A stretch of DNA of 64,000 nt, from NCBI RefSeq assembly GCF_004770615.1, contig NZ_RQER01000001.1:496001-560000 (forward strand), read 5' to 3'. Both the position numbers and the translations under genes were made by a program. Below the pieces are notes generated by a model. It did not search any database, was not told the DNA's origin, and saw nothing but the letters and a program-made list of their open reading frames with translations. Shown here one piece after another: positions 9,798 to 19,709 of this stretch (the stretch's first letter is position 1; each line of letters begins with the position of its first letter). Source of the DNA: Leptospira langatensis (lineage in GTDB: Bacteria; Spirochaetota; Leptospiria; Leptospirales; Leptospiraceae).

Positions 9798-10154
9798 GTG
9801 CGGCGCATATCTTACATTCTGCTAGTTTTACTACAGGTCGCTCTTGTTCTATTTTCTTCCTCTCTGGAATGGATGGATAAGGAAGAAGAGAGCCATAAGA
9901 TGGCTCTATCTCAAAATAAGAAGACTGCCGCCGTATTTATCGAAGCCGATCTGAAAGACTCAGAAGGCTTGATCTACACCCAGGCCCGCGAACGAGACAC
10001 GAAACCGGTCGAATTCATTGCGGAAGCAGTCTCTTCTAATCCTTGGACTCCTTATTCTTTTATCTCTAAGATCGTTTTCATAAACGGGCAAATCAGACCA
10101 AAAGAATTCCTATCTCTTCTACTCACGAATCTACCACCCCCAAGCCTCGTTTAA
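9798..10154 (+). CDS. Small exported/membrane protein, first gene of the efflux operon
   Basis: A 118-aa protein from a GTG start. A hydrophobic N-terminal segment (about residues 5-22, YILLVLLQVALVLFSSS) should export it or anchor it in the membrane; the rest is polar with a Pro-rich end. No family is recognised. Its place at the head of a metal RND operon, 104 bp before the outer-membrane component, suggests an accessory role such as metal sensing or sequestration, but it has no His- or Cys-rich metal site (no Cys at all). The GTG has no strong ribosome-binding site, so translation may be weak. Confidence 0.6.
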   Translation: MRRISYILLVLLQVALVLFSSSLEWMDKEEESHKMALSQNKKTAAVFIEADLKDSEGLIYTQARERDTKPVEFIAEAVSSNPWTPYSFISKIVFINGQIRPKEFLSLLLTNLPPPSLV

Positions 10155-10223
10155 TTCCATTCAAATTCGAGGAGGAGCCAAGCCTTTTCAGGGGCGAGCT
10201 CTAACTTCAGGAGTATTCAAAAG

Positions 10224-10240
10224 CAAAAGATCATCTTTTG
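10224..10240. promoter_or_regulatory. 17-bp palindrome upstream of the outer-membrane efflux gene
   Basis: CAAAAGAT-C-ATCTTTTG is a perfect 8-1-8 palindrome ending 18 bp before the ATG at 10259. It contains a 7-1-7 inverted repeat, the architecture used by Fur-family metalloregulators (Fur, Zur, PerR, Nur), though other dimeric regulators bind similar sites. Its location suggests an internal promoter or an attenuating hairpin inside the operon. Confidence 0.45.
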
Positions 10241-10258
10241 GGATAATTTCGTACATAT

Positions 10259-11692
10259 ATGATTAAAAAGGTGCTAACATTTCTAATCTTGGTTTGGGCC
10301 ACAGGCCAAACCGTTTCTCAAGAGCCCCAGCCTTCTCCGAATAACGAGAATGGGACCCAGGGAAGCGGAGAGATTTTGCAGTTAGAGAATAGAGCTGTAT
10401 CCAATCTCTCGAACGAAGATAAGGAAAGGACACAGATCCGGATCGAACTTGCGAAAGCGGAAGAACTTCTTTGGAAGAACAATCTTCTCTTGCTCGCTTC
10501 AAAGTTCAATATTGACGCTAAAAAGGCGGGAATTGAACAAGCAGGGCTCTATGCGAATCCGAACATCTTCATCGATCAGAGTATTTTTGCAGAGCCGACC
10601 CAACGTTATTTCGACTTTACCCGGTCCGGACAAACGGTCGTTCAGATCCAACAAGTATTCCTTCTTGGAGGAAAGATAGATAAGAGGATCCGAGTTGCAG
10701 AGCTCACAGCAAAGATGAGCGAACAAGAGTTTTACGATCTCGCAAGAGCGTTGATCACGAAGCTCCGTAGGACCTTCTACTTTATTCATTATTATAGGGA
10801 AGCGATCGCTTTCTACGACGGCAGCTTGGCTGCTTTGGAAAAGACTGTTTCTTCTGCCGATCTTGCCTATAAGAGAAGGGCAGTTCTCCAATCGGAAGTT
10901 CTGCGTCTTAAGGCTCTTCTATTCTTCTTAAGAAAAGAAAGAGAGGACTTGAGGATCAAGGTACTGGAGAAGGAAGCGGATCTACGAGTTCTTTTGAACG
11001 AAGAATCGTACAAAGCTGCAGATATAGCACTGGTTCCCGTTCTGGATATTGATTTCGTAGAAAAGCTGAGTATCGACGGTTTGAAATTGGATAGTATGCT
11101 GGGTAAGGCCAGAGAATACAGACCGGACCTGAAAAAGGCTGTGCAAGCATTACGATACGAAGAAGCGAATCTAGAATTGCAACATGCGAACGCGATCCCG
11201 GACCTGGCCTTCGGTCCCATGTACAATAGAGGGGGAACTGCGTTCCAGAACTATTGGGGGGTTACAGCCCAGTTGAATATCCCGATCTTCGATAGAAACC
11301 AAGGGAATATCAAGGCTGCGGAAAAATCCATTCTAGTTAGAAAGCAAGAACTGAAGAATCTCATTCTAGAAGTAGAAAACGAAGTGAATGTTGCTCTTGC
11401 TACCGCCAAGGCGAAAGACGGTTTGTATCGTAGGTTTAGGAACACTTACACCAAAGATTACTCGGACCTGGCACAGGATATGATCCTTAGTTATGAAAAA
11501 CGTTATATATCGATTTTGGAATTTGCAGACTTCTTCGAAACATATCGATCTAGCATAGTCGAAATGCTTCGCCTTCAAACGGACAGAATGGAAGCGATTG
11601 AAGGAGTGAATTACTCCGTCGGAACAGGTTTGCTAATACCAGGCTCGAAAACTACCGGAGAATCCGGTAATACCCAAGGGGGCTCGAAATGA
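10259..11692 (+). CDS. czcC: Outer-membrane efflux protein (TolC/CzcC family)
   Basis: A 477-aa protein with a signal peptide (to about residue 20) and the two long helical hairpin halves of outer-membrane efflux ducts: the first around residues 55-260, the second around 285-455, with a proline-turn region near [12 protein letters not shown]. It forms the outer-membrane channel of the tripartite pump. Length is typical. Its stop overlaps the start of the adaptor gene (ATGA). The gene symbol is by analogy with Czc-type operons; substrate is inferred from the RND component encoded downstream. Confidence 0.88.
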   Translation: MIKKVLTFLILVWATGQTVSQEPQPSPNNENGTQGSGEILQLENRAVSNLSNEDKERTQIRIELAKAEELLWKNNLLLLASKFNIDAKKAGIEQAGLYANPNIFIDQSIFAEPTQRYFDFTRSGQTVVQIQQVFLLGGKIDKRIRVAELTAKMSEQEFYDLARALITKLRRTFYFIHYYREAIAFYDGSLAALEKTVSSADLAYKRRAVLQSEVLRLKALLFFLRKEREDLRIKVLEKEADLRVLLNEESYKAADIALVPVLDIDFVEKLSIDGLKLDSMLGKAREYRPDLKKAVQALRYEEANLELQHANAIPDLAFGPMYNRGGTAFQNYWGVTAQLNIPIFDRNQGNIKAAEKSILVRKQELKNLILEVENEVNVALATAKAKDGLYRRFRNTYTKDYSDLAQDMILSYEKRYISILEFADFFETYRSSIVEMLRLQTDRMEAIEGVNYSVGTGLLIPGSKTTGESGNTQGGSK

Positions 11693-12684
11693 TACCATCC
11701 TCAAATAAATTCAGAATCCTACTCATCGTTATAGTCGCGGCTCTATCGATCTCCATCGTTATCTTTGGCTTCAATAAGCACTCCAAGAAGAATCCGGTAC
11801 ATCCTCAGAAAGCGATCGTTCACGATAAAGGGGAACGCATCGAATTCAAGGAAAATAGCCCTGGATTGAATATTATTAAGACCGCACAGATCGGAAAAGA
11901 AGGCGAATTTGTAAATGTAGAAGCGCCTGCCCGATTGATCGCTACCGCAGCTCCTTCGGTTTCCGAAGGAGAGCATATCGTGCTTTTCGAGTCGGCGGAA
12001 TTGAACGATCTCTACGTAGGCTATATTCATTCTAAGAACAGTTTAAATCGATCCCGCAAGAATTTGGAACGTATCAAGGATATGTTTAAACACCGTGTCG
12101 CTACGGAGAAGGATCTGATCGAGGCTGAAACGAATGCGGATAACGATGAGGCGGAACTCGCCGAATTCGAAGGAAAGCTGAGAGCGGTTGGATTAAACCC
12201 AGCGCAACTTGGAAAGTCCTCCAGCAAGAAAGCTTGGATCATCTCCGACGTACCCGAATCCCAGTTAACTAATTTAAAAAATGGTAAAAGAGTGATCGTT
12301 ACCTTCTCCTCTTTCCCGAACCAACAATGGAAGGGAACTGCAGAAGCGCTTGGGGACAACGTCGATCCTTTCACAAGAACCGTGAAAGTGCGTATCGCTA
12401 TCGAGAACGAGGGTCATAGATTAAAACCCGGGATGTTTGCGACCGTTCAATTCCCGGAAGAAATGAACGGAGAAAGTGTGGTTATCCCGTTCAATTCGGT
12501 AGTCACCGTCGAGGGTAAGAATTACGTTTTTGTGGAAGAGGTTCCGAACGAATTCTTCCGCAGAGAAGTAGTCCTCGGGATCTCCACAAGAGAAAGAGTG
12601 AATGTTTTAGAAGGACTGACCAGGGGAGATAAGGTTGTAGTAGAAGGGGCGATCCTTTTGAAAGGCCTTAGTTTCGGATTTTAA
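11689..12684 (+). CDS. czcB: RND efflux periplasmic adaptor (CzcB/CusB family)
   Basis: A 331-aa membrane-fusion protein. One N-terminal membrane segment (residues 8-27) is followed by a lipoyl-type barrel half, a helical hairpin (about residues 105-165, charged and Leu-rich), and the beta-barrel domain with the conserved [15 protein letters not shown] and [20 protein letters not shown] stretches. It links the inner-membrane pump to the outer-membrane duct. It is shorter than many CzcB proteins and lacks a His-rich N-terminal metal-binding extension. It overlaps the preceding gene by 4 bp and is 5 bp from the next. Confidence 0.88.
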   Translation: MIPSSNKFRILLIVIVAALSISIVIFGFNKHSKKNPVHPQKAIVHDKGERIEFKENSPGLNIIKTAQIGKEGEFVNVEAPARLIATAAPSVSEGEHIVLFESAELNDLYVGYIHSKNSLNRSRKNLERIKDMFKHRVATEKDLIEAETNADNDEAELAEFEGKLRAVGLNPAQLGKSSSKKAWIISDVPESQLTNLKNGKRVIVTFSSFPNQQWKGTAEALGDNVDPFTRTVKVRIAIENEGHRLKPGMFATVQFPEEMNGESVVIPFNSVVTVEGKNYVFVEEVPNEFFRREVVLGISTRERVNVLEGLTRGDKVVVEGAILLKGLSFGF

Positions 12685-12689
12685 TTCTT

Positions 12690-13430
12690 ATGCAGAAAAG
12701 ATTACTCAGCATAATCTTCGCGGCTTTGCTTGTTTGTTCTTCTTCTCTATTTTCTCAAGAGAAGTACGATTCCAAGCAACAAGACGTGACTCCTGACTGG
12801 AGTCCCGATCCTGATAGAAAAAGCCGTTTCGGAGACGATAAGAAAACCAAGGATGAGGATCCTTCTAAGCCACTTCCCAAATCCACTAATTTCTGGGTGT
12901 ATGGAGCGACAGTAGGTTCTCCGGGAAGCATCAACTTCAATGTAGGTTATTATTATAAGGACCTTGTGTTCCGTGCTTCAGGTGGGAATTGGAAGCCTCA
13001 TTGGTGGGGTTGGCAAGCGGACCTAGGATTTAGTTTTTGGAAAACTCCAACGATTGCTCATAGTGTCTCGGTAGTCATCGGCCAATTCCAAGTGGATCCA
13101 TATTCTCCGGATCTAGGGCACGGAGGTCAGAACCAATATCCTACGAATGTAAACGTTCCCGGTTATGAGCACAAAAACCCTACCTATGAAGATACGATCA
13201 TCCGTTCTTATATAGCGCAACAGAACCCGAATCTCGCTACCTTTCTAGAATACCAGAGTAGGGATAATCGTAAATTGCATTTAAGCCAGAGATACATTGG
13301 ATTGACTTACGATTTTCTTTTAGGGAACTTTTTCTTACAATTAGGCGGTGGTATAGGCGCCGGGGATTATAAAAATCCTCAGTTGCTTATTCAAATCGGT
13401 TATCTATTCGATACGAGGTCTTCGGAGTGA
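12690..13430 (+). CDS. Outer-membrane beta-barrel-like protein in the efflux operon
   Basis: A 246-aa protein with a signal peptide (cleavage near LFSQ, residue 22), a charged linker (about residues 25-65) and then glycine- and aromatic-rich amphipathic strands ending in YLFD, as in small outer-membrane barrels. It sits between the adaptor and pump genes, and its stop overlaps the GTG start of the pump gene, so it is part of the efflux unit. Its role there is unknown; a metal-specific outer-membrane accessory is one possibility. No named family was recognised. Confidence 0.65.
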   Translation: MQKRLLSIIFAALLVCSSSLFSQEKYDSKQQDVTPDWSPDPDRKSRFGDDKKTKDEDPSKPLPKSTNFWVYGATVGSPGSINFNVGYYYKDLVFRASGGNWKPHWWGWQADLGFSFWKTPTIAHSVSVVIGQFQVDPYSPDLGHGGQNQYPTNVNVPGYEHKNPTYEDTIIRSYIAQQNPNLATFLEYQSRDNRKLHLSQRYIGLTYDFLLGNFFLQLGGGIGAGDYKNPQLLIQIGYLFDTRSSE

Positions 13431-16400
13431 TCAGCAAACTAATCGAGTCCGTTCTTAGATTAAGGGTCCCTACACTTATCGGGGCGTTAGTCGCCGTATT
13501 ATTGGGAGTTTGGGCCTGGACGGATATCCGAAAAGAAGCGTATTCGGACATCGCGGACACTCAGGTCCGTTTGATCGCTAAATTCCCTGGCAAGGCCGCT
13601 GTAGAAGTGGAGGAAAGGGTCACTCTTCCTATAGAAAGGGTCTTGAATGCCATTCCGAAAGTTGCGGTTCGTAGATCCAGGACCATCAACGGTCTAGTCG
13701 TCTTTCAATTCGTATTTGAAGATGGTACCGACGATTATTTCGCTCGTATGCGTTTGATGGAACGGGTTGCAGATGCGGATATTCCCGACGAAGTGGAACC
13801 GACTCTCGGACCGATGAGCTCTCCTGTAGGTGAGATCTTTAGATACGTTGTAGAATCTTCCGGCAATCATACTCCAATGGAACTCAGAACGATCCAAGAC
13901 TGGATCGTTATGCCCAAGATGCTTTCCATTCCTGGGATCGCAGACGTGGTTACCTTCGGAGGTCTTCCGAAGCAATTTCACGTAGTTACTTCTCCCGATA
14001 AATTGGTACGTTATAAATTAACGATAAACGACGTGATTGAGGCGATCCAAGCCAATAACTTGAATACGGGAGGAAACCTTCTTCTGCAAGGGGAGCAAGG
14101 ATTTCCGATCCGGTCATTGGGTGCGATCCGTACTCCGGAGCATATAGAAAATATCGTCGTAAAAACGGTGAATGGGGTTCCTGTATTCATCCGGGATCTT
14201 GCCACAGTAGAGATCGCGCATCCTATTCCGAGCGGGGTACTGGGATATAGCGTTCGTGTGGATGGGAATGTAGTGGATGTGGATTCTTCCGTGCAAGGTC
14301 TAGTCGCTATGAGACGTTGGGGCGATCCGAACGAGATGGGAGATCGGATCCGTGCTAAGGTTAAGGAGATCAATGAAAATTATCTTCCGGACGGAGTGCA
14401 ACTTCGGACTTCTTACGATAGAAGCGATCTCGTAAACTATACTCTACGAACTATCGGCAGAACTCTCTTAGAAGGGGTTTTCGTTGTAAGTTTGGTTTTG
14501 ATCTTCTTTATTGGAAGCGCTAAGGCTTCGTTGGTCGTTGTCGCGACAATTCCATTCGCACTTTTATTTGCCTTCCTTCTCATGGATCTAACAGGCATTC
14601 CTGCGAGTTTATTATCTTTGGGCGCGATCGACTTCGGTATCGTAGTGGATGGGGCAGTCATCATGGTGGAAAACATCATGAGAAGATACAGGGATGCAAG
14701 TCCTGTGGAAAAGAGTAGGGGGATCATCAAGCTCACTGCAGAAGCTGCTTCCGAGGTCGGAACGGAGATCTTATTTTCCATTTTGATCATCATTCTCGCA
14801 TATTTGCCTATCTTCTCCTTTGAAAGGATAGAGGGAAGATTATTCAAGCCGATGGCTTTCACGATTTCTTTCGCTATCTTTGGGGCCTTACTCTTCTCCA
14901 TGACGGTAGTCCCTATCCTGATGACATACATGTTCCGAGGATACTTTGAATCGGCAAACCCGGGACCGATCGCTTGGGAGAACCCGATCTACGGTTGGTT
15001 GGAAGTACGTTATAAAAAGTTAATATCTTTCTTAGTGGATCGATCCAAGAAAGTTGTGATCTACTGCTTCAGCGTTGTGACGGCTCTCTTGATCGTTGGC
15101 GGCCTCAAGCTCGGGACTGAGTTCCTTCCTGAGATGGACGAGGGAGGATTCAATCTCCGTATCTTCTTCCCGGTAGGGATATCGCTACCGGAGGCGAGAA
15201 AGTTCATGCCTAAGATCAGAGAGATGATCTATAGGAACGAGCAGGTGAACGTAGTACTTTCTCAGCTGGGAAGGAACGACGACGGAACGGACCCTCTTCC
15301 TCCAAACCGTTTGGAGGTACTCGTTGGTCTGAAAGACTACGATGATTGGAAGGAAAGGATCACTAAGCAGGAATTGCTTTTAAGAATGAAAAACGAACTG
15401 GAAGCGGGACTTCCGGGCGCAAGGGTAAGTTTTTCTCAGCCTATCATGGACAACCTTTCCGAAGCGATCATGGGAACGATTGCTGACTTAGCCGTATTCG
15501 TTTCCGGAAACGACTTGAAGATCATGAGAGGTCTTGCGGAAGATATCCTGGAAATCGTAAAAGAGATGCCTGGAGCGAGCGAATACGGTATTGAGCAAGA
15601 GGCAGACAGCCCTCAGTTGACGGTTCGGATTGACCGAGAGGCAGCAGCTCGCTATGGGATCAATGTAAGCGATATACAGCAAATGGTGGAAGCGGCGATC
15701 GGAATGCAGAGGATCAGCACATTGTATGAAGGTCCTTCCGATGTTCCTCCTAAGACACCGGCAAGATTCGGGATCGTAGTCCGATTCTCTAAGGATTATA
15801 GAGCCTCTATGAGAGCAGTCGAGGCGATGCCGATCATTTCTCCAAAAGGAGAAAGGATCCCTCTCTCCCAATTAGCGAAGATTACTTTAGAAGACGGACC
15901 GACTATGATCTTCCGACAAGAAGGAAGAAGGACGATCACAGTTCGTACTAACGTGCGGGGAAGGGACCAAGGCGGTTTCGTTACTGAACTGAGAAAGAAG
16001 ATCCAGCAAAAGATCAAGCTTCCGGAAGGGTATGAAGTCAGATACGGTGGTCAGTATGAGAACTTGGCGCGAGTAGGTAAGAAACTTGCACTCGTAATTC
16101 CGATCACCGTGGCGATCATCTTCGGAGTATTATTCTTACTTTATAGAAATTTGAAATACGTTTATGTGGCTCTTGCCTGTTTGCCACTATCCTTAGTAGG
16201 AGGGATCTATGCTCTTCTCTTACGAGGATACTACTTTAACGTATCCAGTGGTGTCGGGTTCATTTCCCTTTTCGGGATTGCCACCATGTCGGGCGTGTTA
16301 TTCGTCTCTAGGACCAATCACTTGCTTCATGAAGAGCCTACGATCAGCATTAAGGAAGCGGTAAACCGTGCAGCTGTGATCCAACTTCGCCCTATGCTCA

Positions 16401-16726
16401 TGACCATGCTCTTGGCGTTGCTTGGTCTGATCCCTGCGACTCTTGCGTCAGGGGTTGGGTCGGATGTGCAGAGACCGCTTGCTACTGTGATCGTAGGGGG
16501 ATTATTCTCCGCTTTACTCCTGGTCTTAACCGTTCTTCCGTCCCTGTATTTGATCGTAGTGGGAGAGAGGAAAGGGTTTCTTTCCACTGGAACCGCTCCG
16601 GGCAGCGATCTTTCCCTTCATCCGGAAGCATATATCTCTCTTTATGAAGATGATGAGGAATCTCCGGTCCCGAAGAGGAATGGAAAAAAATCGAAGCCGA
16701 TCCTCTCCGGAAAGAAACGAAAATAA
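13427..16726 (+). CDS. czcA: Heavy-metal RND efflux pump (CzcA family)
   Basis: A 1099-aa inner-membrane proton antiporter with the HME-RND layout: TM1 near residue 14-32, a large periplasmic loop, TM2-6 (about 340-500), a second large loop and TM7-12 (about 890-1050). The TM4 signature [15 protein letters not shown] (D402, D408) is the form seen in divalent-cation pumps (Zn, Co, Ni, Cd); monovalent Cu/Ag pumps carry a different motif. It therefore likely exports divalent metals through the duct encoded upstream. The polar C-terminal tail after residue 1060 has a Lys/Arg-rich end. It starts at GTG and is followed by a strong terminator. Confidence 0.93.
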   Translation: MISKLIESVLRLRVPTLIGALVAVLLGVWAWTDIRKEAYSDIADTQVRLIAKFPGKAAVEVEERVTLPIERVLNAIPKVAVRRSRTINGLVVFQFVFEDGTDDYFARMRLMERVADADIPDEVEPTLGPMSSPVGEIFRYVVESSGNHTPMELRTIQDWIVMPKMLSIPGIADVVTFGGLPKQFHVVTSPDKLVRYKLTINDVIEAIQANNLNTGGNLLLQGEQGFPIRSLGAIRTPEHIENIVVKTVNGVPVFIRDLATVEIAHPIPSGVLGYSVRVDGNVVDVDSSVQGLVAMRRWGDPNEMGDRIRAKVKEINENYLPDGVQLRTSYDRSDLVNYTLRTIGRTLLEGVFVVSLVLIFFIGSAKASLVVVATIPFALLFAFLLMDLTGIPASLLSLGAIDFGIVVDGAVIMVENIMRRYRDASPVEKSRGIIKLTAEAASEVGTEILFSILIIILAYLPIFSFERIEGRLFKPMAFTISFAIFGALLFSMTVVPILMTYMFRGYFESANPGPIAWENPIYGWLEVRYKKLISFLVDRSKKVVIYCFSVVTALLIVGGLKLGTEFLPEMDEGGFNLRIFFPVGISLPEARKFMPKIREMIYRNEQVNVVLSQLGRNDDGTDPLPPNRLEVLVGLKDYDDWKERITKQELLLRMKNELEAGLPGARVSFSQPIMDNLSEAIMGTIADLAVFVSGNDLKIMRGLAEDILEIVKEMPGASEYGIEQEADSPQLTVRIDREAAARYGINVSDIQQMVEAAIGMQRISTLYEGPSDVPPKTPARFGIVVRFSKDYRASMRAVEAMPIISPKGERIPLSQLAKITLEDGPTMIFRQEGRRTITVRTNVRGRDQGGFVTELRKKIQQKIKLPEGYEVRYGGQYENLARVGKKLALVIPITVAIIFGVLFLLYRNLKYVYVALACLPLSLVGGIYALLLRGYYFNVSSGVGFISLFGIATMSGVLFVSRTNHLLHEEPTISIKEAVNRAAVIQLRPMLMTMLLALLGLIPATLASGVGSDVQRPLATVIVGGLFSALLLVLTVLPSLYLIVVGERKGFLSTGTAPGSDLSLHPEAYISLYEDDEESPVPKRNGKKSKPILSGKKRK

Positions 16727-16745
16727 CGATCCAATCGGGATCCTG

Positions 16746-16772
16746 AGGGCCGCCAAGCGCGGCCCTTTTTAT
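16746..16772 (+). terminator. Intrinsic terminator of the efflux operon
   Basis: GGGCCGC and GCGGCCC pair perfectly around a 5-nt loop, followed by TTTTTATT, 20 bp after the czcA stop. This is a classical Rho-independent terminator. Confidence 0.88.
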
Positions 16773-16807
16773 TCATTCACGATCACAAGAAGGATCTAAA
16801 AACGGAA

Positions 16808-16835
16808 TTGACTTAAAGGATCCAGAGAGTATGCA
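16808..16835 (+). promoter_or_regulatory. Candidate sigma-70-type promoter
   Basis: TTGACT, a 16-bp spacer and TATGCA lie about 32 bp upstream of the ATG at 16868. The -35 box is good and the -10 box mediocre. Confidence 0.35.
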
Positions 16836-16867
16836 CTATGCCGGAAAAAAGGAACGGGTGGTGACAC

Positions 16868-17272
16868 ATGAATTTCTCCGAAAAAATCCTGATCATCGCA
16901 GGAGTCTTGAATTTGGCATACGGAAGCCTAACCGGGTTCCCGTATGCTCTCGCTAGGAAGAAGGCGGAATTTCCTTCTAGATATTTGCAAGCGGCTCATA
17001 TCGGTTCTCTGATGCAGGGGGCCATGCTTCTTGGGCTTGCGATCGCATTTAGATATGCGGCGGCTCTATCCGATTCGCTTGCGTTGACTGCTGCTTGGGC
17101 CTTGGCAGTATCCTCTGCGTTTTTGGCCTTGAAGGATACGGCGAATTGGCTCCAAGGAGTTAAAGATGAATTCCAGGACAATCCTCCTTTAGGAAAGGCT
17201 CTGGGCGGCATCGGTGTGCTCAGCAATTTGGTCGGGATCGCGATTATTGTTTATGGAGTCTTGATTTCCTAA
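16868..17272 (+). CDS. Small four-helix membrane protein, styrene oxide isomerase/HAB mutase-like
   Basis: A 134-aa protein with four predicted membrane helices (about residues 7-25, 43-65, 72-92 and 110-132). The second helix carries R-x-x-QAAH-x-G-x-x-x-Q-G-x-x-L, which lines up with the AH-x-G-x-x-x-N-G segment of styrene oxide isomerase (haem-ligand His58 and Asn64 there) and hydroxylaminobenzene mutase; here the pair is His44 and Gln50. Those enzymes rearrange epoxides or hydroxylaminoarenes in the membrane, and the isomerase binds haem b. The match is a short motif plus topology, so enzymatic function is a hypothesis. It stands alone between two terminators with its own promoter candidate. 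Confidence 0.55.
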   Translation: MNFSEKILIIAGVLNLAYGSLTGFPYALARKKAEFPSRYLQAAHIGSLMQGAMLLGLAIAFRYAAALSDSLALTAAWALAVSSAFLALKDTANWLQGVKDEFQDNPPLGKALGGIGVLSNLVGIAIIVYGVLIS

Positions 17273-17294
17273 GAACTATAGCTTTGCTTGCTAG

Positions 17295-17360
17295 GATGAT
17301 AGAATACAAGGGCTTTCGGGGGCCGCACTTGGTCTTGTTGGCGACTTTGGTTCTATCATC
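17295..17360. repeat. Long-range 10-bp inverted repeat in an intergenic region
   Basis: GATGATAGAA (17295-17304) and TTCTATCATC (17351-17360) are exact reverse complements separated by 46 bp that include a G-rich stretch and a possible inner ACAAG/CTTGT pair. As RNA this would fold into a stem-loop of about 66 nt. It may be the terminator or 3' end of the upstream gene, a small RNA, or a remnant of a mobile element. Confidence 0.4.
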
Positions 17361-17526
17361 TTTATGCCCATTCTGTCGACGAATTCGTGTTCCCGAATTC
17401 ATCTAGGATACTCCAAAAATCCAAGCCGCTTTTTAAAAAAGAGAGAACAAGAACCGAAGAAGAAGGCCAGCGCTTTTGCAATGGGATGGGCTTTTTCTCG
17501 TCTCTTTCTTTTAGAGGGCCAGGGGA

Positions 17527-17673
17527 ATGAGCGAGAATTTAAAGTCCAAATTGGAGAGATCACACAAGAGAGGTTTCTTTAGTAAGGCATTTCGATCTCT
17601 CTGGAACCTTCTTCCTCATCGACTCAGAATGAGCCTTGTGGCCATGTCAGGACAATCCGATCTGGATTTCTGA
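17527..17673 (+). CDS. Candidate 48-aa small protein
   Basis: An ATG at 17527 is preceded directly by AGGGG and opens a 48-codon frame to the TGA at 17671. The product is basic and partly amphipathic (KSKLERSHKRGFFSKAF, then RSLWNLLPHRLRMSL). It ends 31 bp before a strong bidirectional terminator, which fits a real transcript end. No homologue comes to mind. A small membrane-interacting peptide or a spurious frame are both possible. Confidence 0.35.
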   Translation: MSENLKSKLERSHKRGFFSKAFRSLWNLLPHRLRMSLVAMSGQSDLDF

Positions 17674-17704
17674 GTTCTCGTTTTTCGGGGTTTAAAGATA
17701 AAAA

Positions 17705-17730
17705 AAAGAGCGCTCTTTCGAGCGCTCTTT
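17705..17730. terminator. Bidirectional terminator
   Basis: AAAGAGCGCTC and GAGCGCTCTTT form a perfect 11-bp stem with a TTTC loop, with T-rich flanks in both directions. It lies between the small plus-strand ORF and the convergent porin gene and can serve both. Confidence 0.85.
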
Positions 17731-17760
17731 CCATATCCAAAGAAATCTTTACTAGTTCAA

Positions 17761-19404
17761 TTAGAACTTAGCAACAACACCTAAGGTCAGACCAAGTTGG
17801 TCTTTTCTCTTGTCTCCATGGATGTCGATGAATTGATAACCGGTTGCCCAGTCTCTTCTCAAATCCAATTTGATCAATAGATTTTCAGTAAAGTTCCAAA
17901 CCGGGGTAACGGTGAAGGTTCTGTACTGTCCGTAGTTAGCTGCTGCTCCGGAGTAGTTCTTGTAGTTCTTAGGATCGATAGCCGCAAGGATCTGGTTGTC
18001 CGTTAAACCAGCGAAGATCGGGTTGGATGCCTTGATTGCTTCTGCAAGAGCAGTGTTGATCTGCTGTTGGTAAGCTCCCAAGTAGCCGTTTCCACCGTTT
18101 ACGCTGGTGTAAGTAGGATCGCCGCTGCTTGCGTTCGGTCCGTGAAGGATACTGAAGGTGTTCAACTGACCGTTGTTCGCCTTGTCGTTCAAATACTCAA
18201 TACGAACGTTCACTCCCCAAGTTTCAGTAATTTTGAATTTGGAGAATACACCGTAAGATTGGTAACTACTCTTGTTGTGAGAAGTGTTTACTTGTCCGCC
18301 AAGAACAGTCTCTGCAGTATAAACGTTCGCAGAGTTGTATTGTTGTTGAGCCAGGTTCGCGTTAGCCATAGCTCCGGACTTTTCACTCCAGGTATAGTCT
18401 AAGTCGATTTGGATCCTGTCGGTCGGAGTGATAGACAAGATTGCATGGTTCATGAACCAATAATCCTTGTTATACTTCATTCTTTGACCGGTAGGAAGAA
18501 CTGTTCCAGCTCCGTTCACGCTTCCTGTTTCCAAATAGTTAGCGACTAACATTTGGCTAGGATCTACGACTCCGGTGTATCCAGAAGCGAAACCATCACT
18601 GGAATACAATGTGTTCCAGGTAAGGGATAGTTTATCTTCGATCAGAGTTCCTTTCAACTGAGTACCGACCGCTTTGTGTTCGTTCGAAGACTCGAAGAAG
18701 GAGTTCGTAGTCGTGCTGGTCAAGTTGCCCGGAGTAGGGCTAGTGTAACCGGTACCACCACCACTGTTGTACAGATAAAAGGTTCCAGCCCATTTATCGG
18801 TAAACTGAGTAGTTAAGCGAGCACCGGTGTGAATGAATGGGATCGTGTTTTGGAAGATGGCCCCTATCGTGTAGTTAGGGTTGTTCATCGACTCAAGCAC
18901 CTCGTAGCCGATATGTGTTGCCATCTTTCCGATATCCAATGTCATCCCTTTTAAAACCGGGAAATACATACTCACGTATGCTTGTTTCAGCATGTTGTAG
19001 TTGTATACCTGGTTAGAAGTTGTATAGGGAGCTTCCTGATACGCGTTGTTCTGACCGTTTTGGAAGTCGACTCGGAATCCCCAAGGACTGCCTTTCTCGG
19101 CCGTTTTTTGAATTGCAAGAGCTGCGGCGTTAACACCGAAGTTTTTGTTGCTAGTTTCGAAAGCGTGAGTCGCGTCGATTGCGTTTCCTTGCAGTGGGTT
19201 GTTATTGTACATGTAGTACACATCCACGAATCCGGAAAAATCGACAGCTTCATACCATTTCTTTTCTTCAGGCTCGGGTTCTGCAGCCTTAGCAGGCGCC
19301 GCTGTTACCTTTTGATCTGGAACCTCTTTCTTAGCTTGGGCAAAAACCGAAGAGGCGGTCACCAGAGTAAAGGTAGCAATGAGGCTTAATGTCTTTTTTC
19401 TCAT
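17761..19404 (-). CDS. Outer-membrane porin, BBP2/OmpL-like
   Basis: A 547-aa protein: signal peptide ([20 protein letters not shown], cleaved near FAQA), a short Ala/Glu/Lys-rich linker, then [17 protein letters not shown] and a long run of amphipathic strands rich in Asn, Gly, Thr and Tyr, ending in the terminal strand [11 protein letters not shown] with a C-terminal Phe. This is the pattern of putative beta-barrel porin-2 (OmpL-like) proteins. It should sit in the outer membrane and admit small solutes. The start at 19404 is fixed by the sigma-54 promoter at 19435-19451: an upstream in-frame ATG at 19440 would lie inside that promoter. AGGAG precedes the ATGATG. Confidence 0.85.
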   Translation of the reverse strand: MRKKTLSLIATFTLVTASSVFAQAKKEVPDQKVTAAPAKAAEPEPEEKKWYEAVDFSGFVDVYYMYNNNPLQGNAIDATHAFETSNKNFGVNAAALAIQKTAEKGSPWGFRVDFQNGQNNAYQEAPYTTSNQVYNYNMLKQAYVSMYFPVLKGMTLDIGKMATHIGYEVLESMNNPNYTIGAIFQNTIPFIHTGARLTTQFTDKWAGTFYLYNSGGGTGYTSPTPGNLTSTTTNSFFESSNEHKAVGTQLKGTLIEDKLSLTWNTLYSSDGFASGYTGVVDPSQMLVANYLETGSVNGAGTVLPTGQRMKYNKDYWFMNHAILSITPTDRIQIDLDYTWSEKSGAMANANLAQQQYNSANVYTAETVLGGQVNTSHNKSSYQSYGVFSKFKITETWGVNVRIEYLNDKANNGQLNTFSILHGPNASSGDPTYTSVNGGNGYLGAYQQQINTALAEAIKASNPIFAGLTDNQILAAIDPKNYKNYSGAAANYGQYRTFTVTPVWNFTENLLIKLDLRRDWATGYQFIDIHGDKRKDQLGLTLGVVAKF

Positions 19405-19434
19405 CATTCTCCTAAATCTCCTATGCTGATCTAT

Positions 19435-19451
19435 ATGCAACTAGCGTGCCA
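19435..19451 (-). promoter_or_regulatory. Sigma-54 (RpoN) promoter of the porin gene
   Basis: On the minus strand the sequence is TGGCACG-CTAG-TTGCAT, an exact match to the sigma-54 consensus TGGCACG-N4-TTGCW with the required GG and GC spacing. Transcription should begin near 19425, giving a leader of about 20 nt that contains the AGGAG site before the ATG at 19404. An activator of the NtrC class is needed for such promoters; none is encoded in this window. Confidence 0.85.
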
Positions 19452-19515
19452 AGAGAATAAAAATGAGCAAAGAGACTAAATTCGGCTTAAAAACGATTCT
19501 AAATCACTAATTGGG

Positions 19516-19570
19516 TGCTTAGAAAATACCAGTTTTATTTGCTTAATTTTTAATAGGGACAATATGCTTA
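19516..19570. promoter_or_regulatory. Three TGCTTA direct repeats upstream of the sigma-54 promoter
   Basis: TGCTTA occurs at 19516-19521, 19540-19545 and 19565-19570, at intervals of 24 and 25 bp, in an AT-rich region about 65-135 bp upstream of the -24 element. This is the usual distance for enhancer-binding protein sites. The rest of the 19452-19709 region holds no gene that I can see. Confidence 0.35.
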
Positions 19571-19709
19571 TTTTTTAAACATATTATGGTTTGCACAGTT
19601 TTTGGGCAACAGGCGGGGGTTGTAGTATCTTCGACAAGGAGAAACTGTCCGAATACTAAATCGAACGGTCTACTTCACCTAACATCTCTAGATAAAAGTG
19701 CTTCTTTAC

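Noticed and set aside
17364..17582. 72-codon plus-strand frame
   Set aside because: It is Lys/Ser-rich without a ribosome site and overlaps the better-supported 48-codon ORF in another frame.
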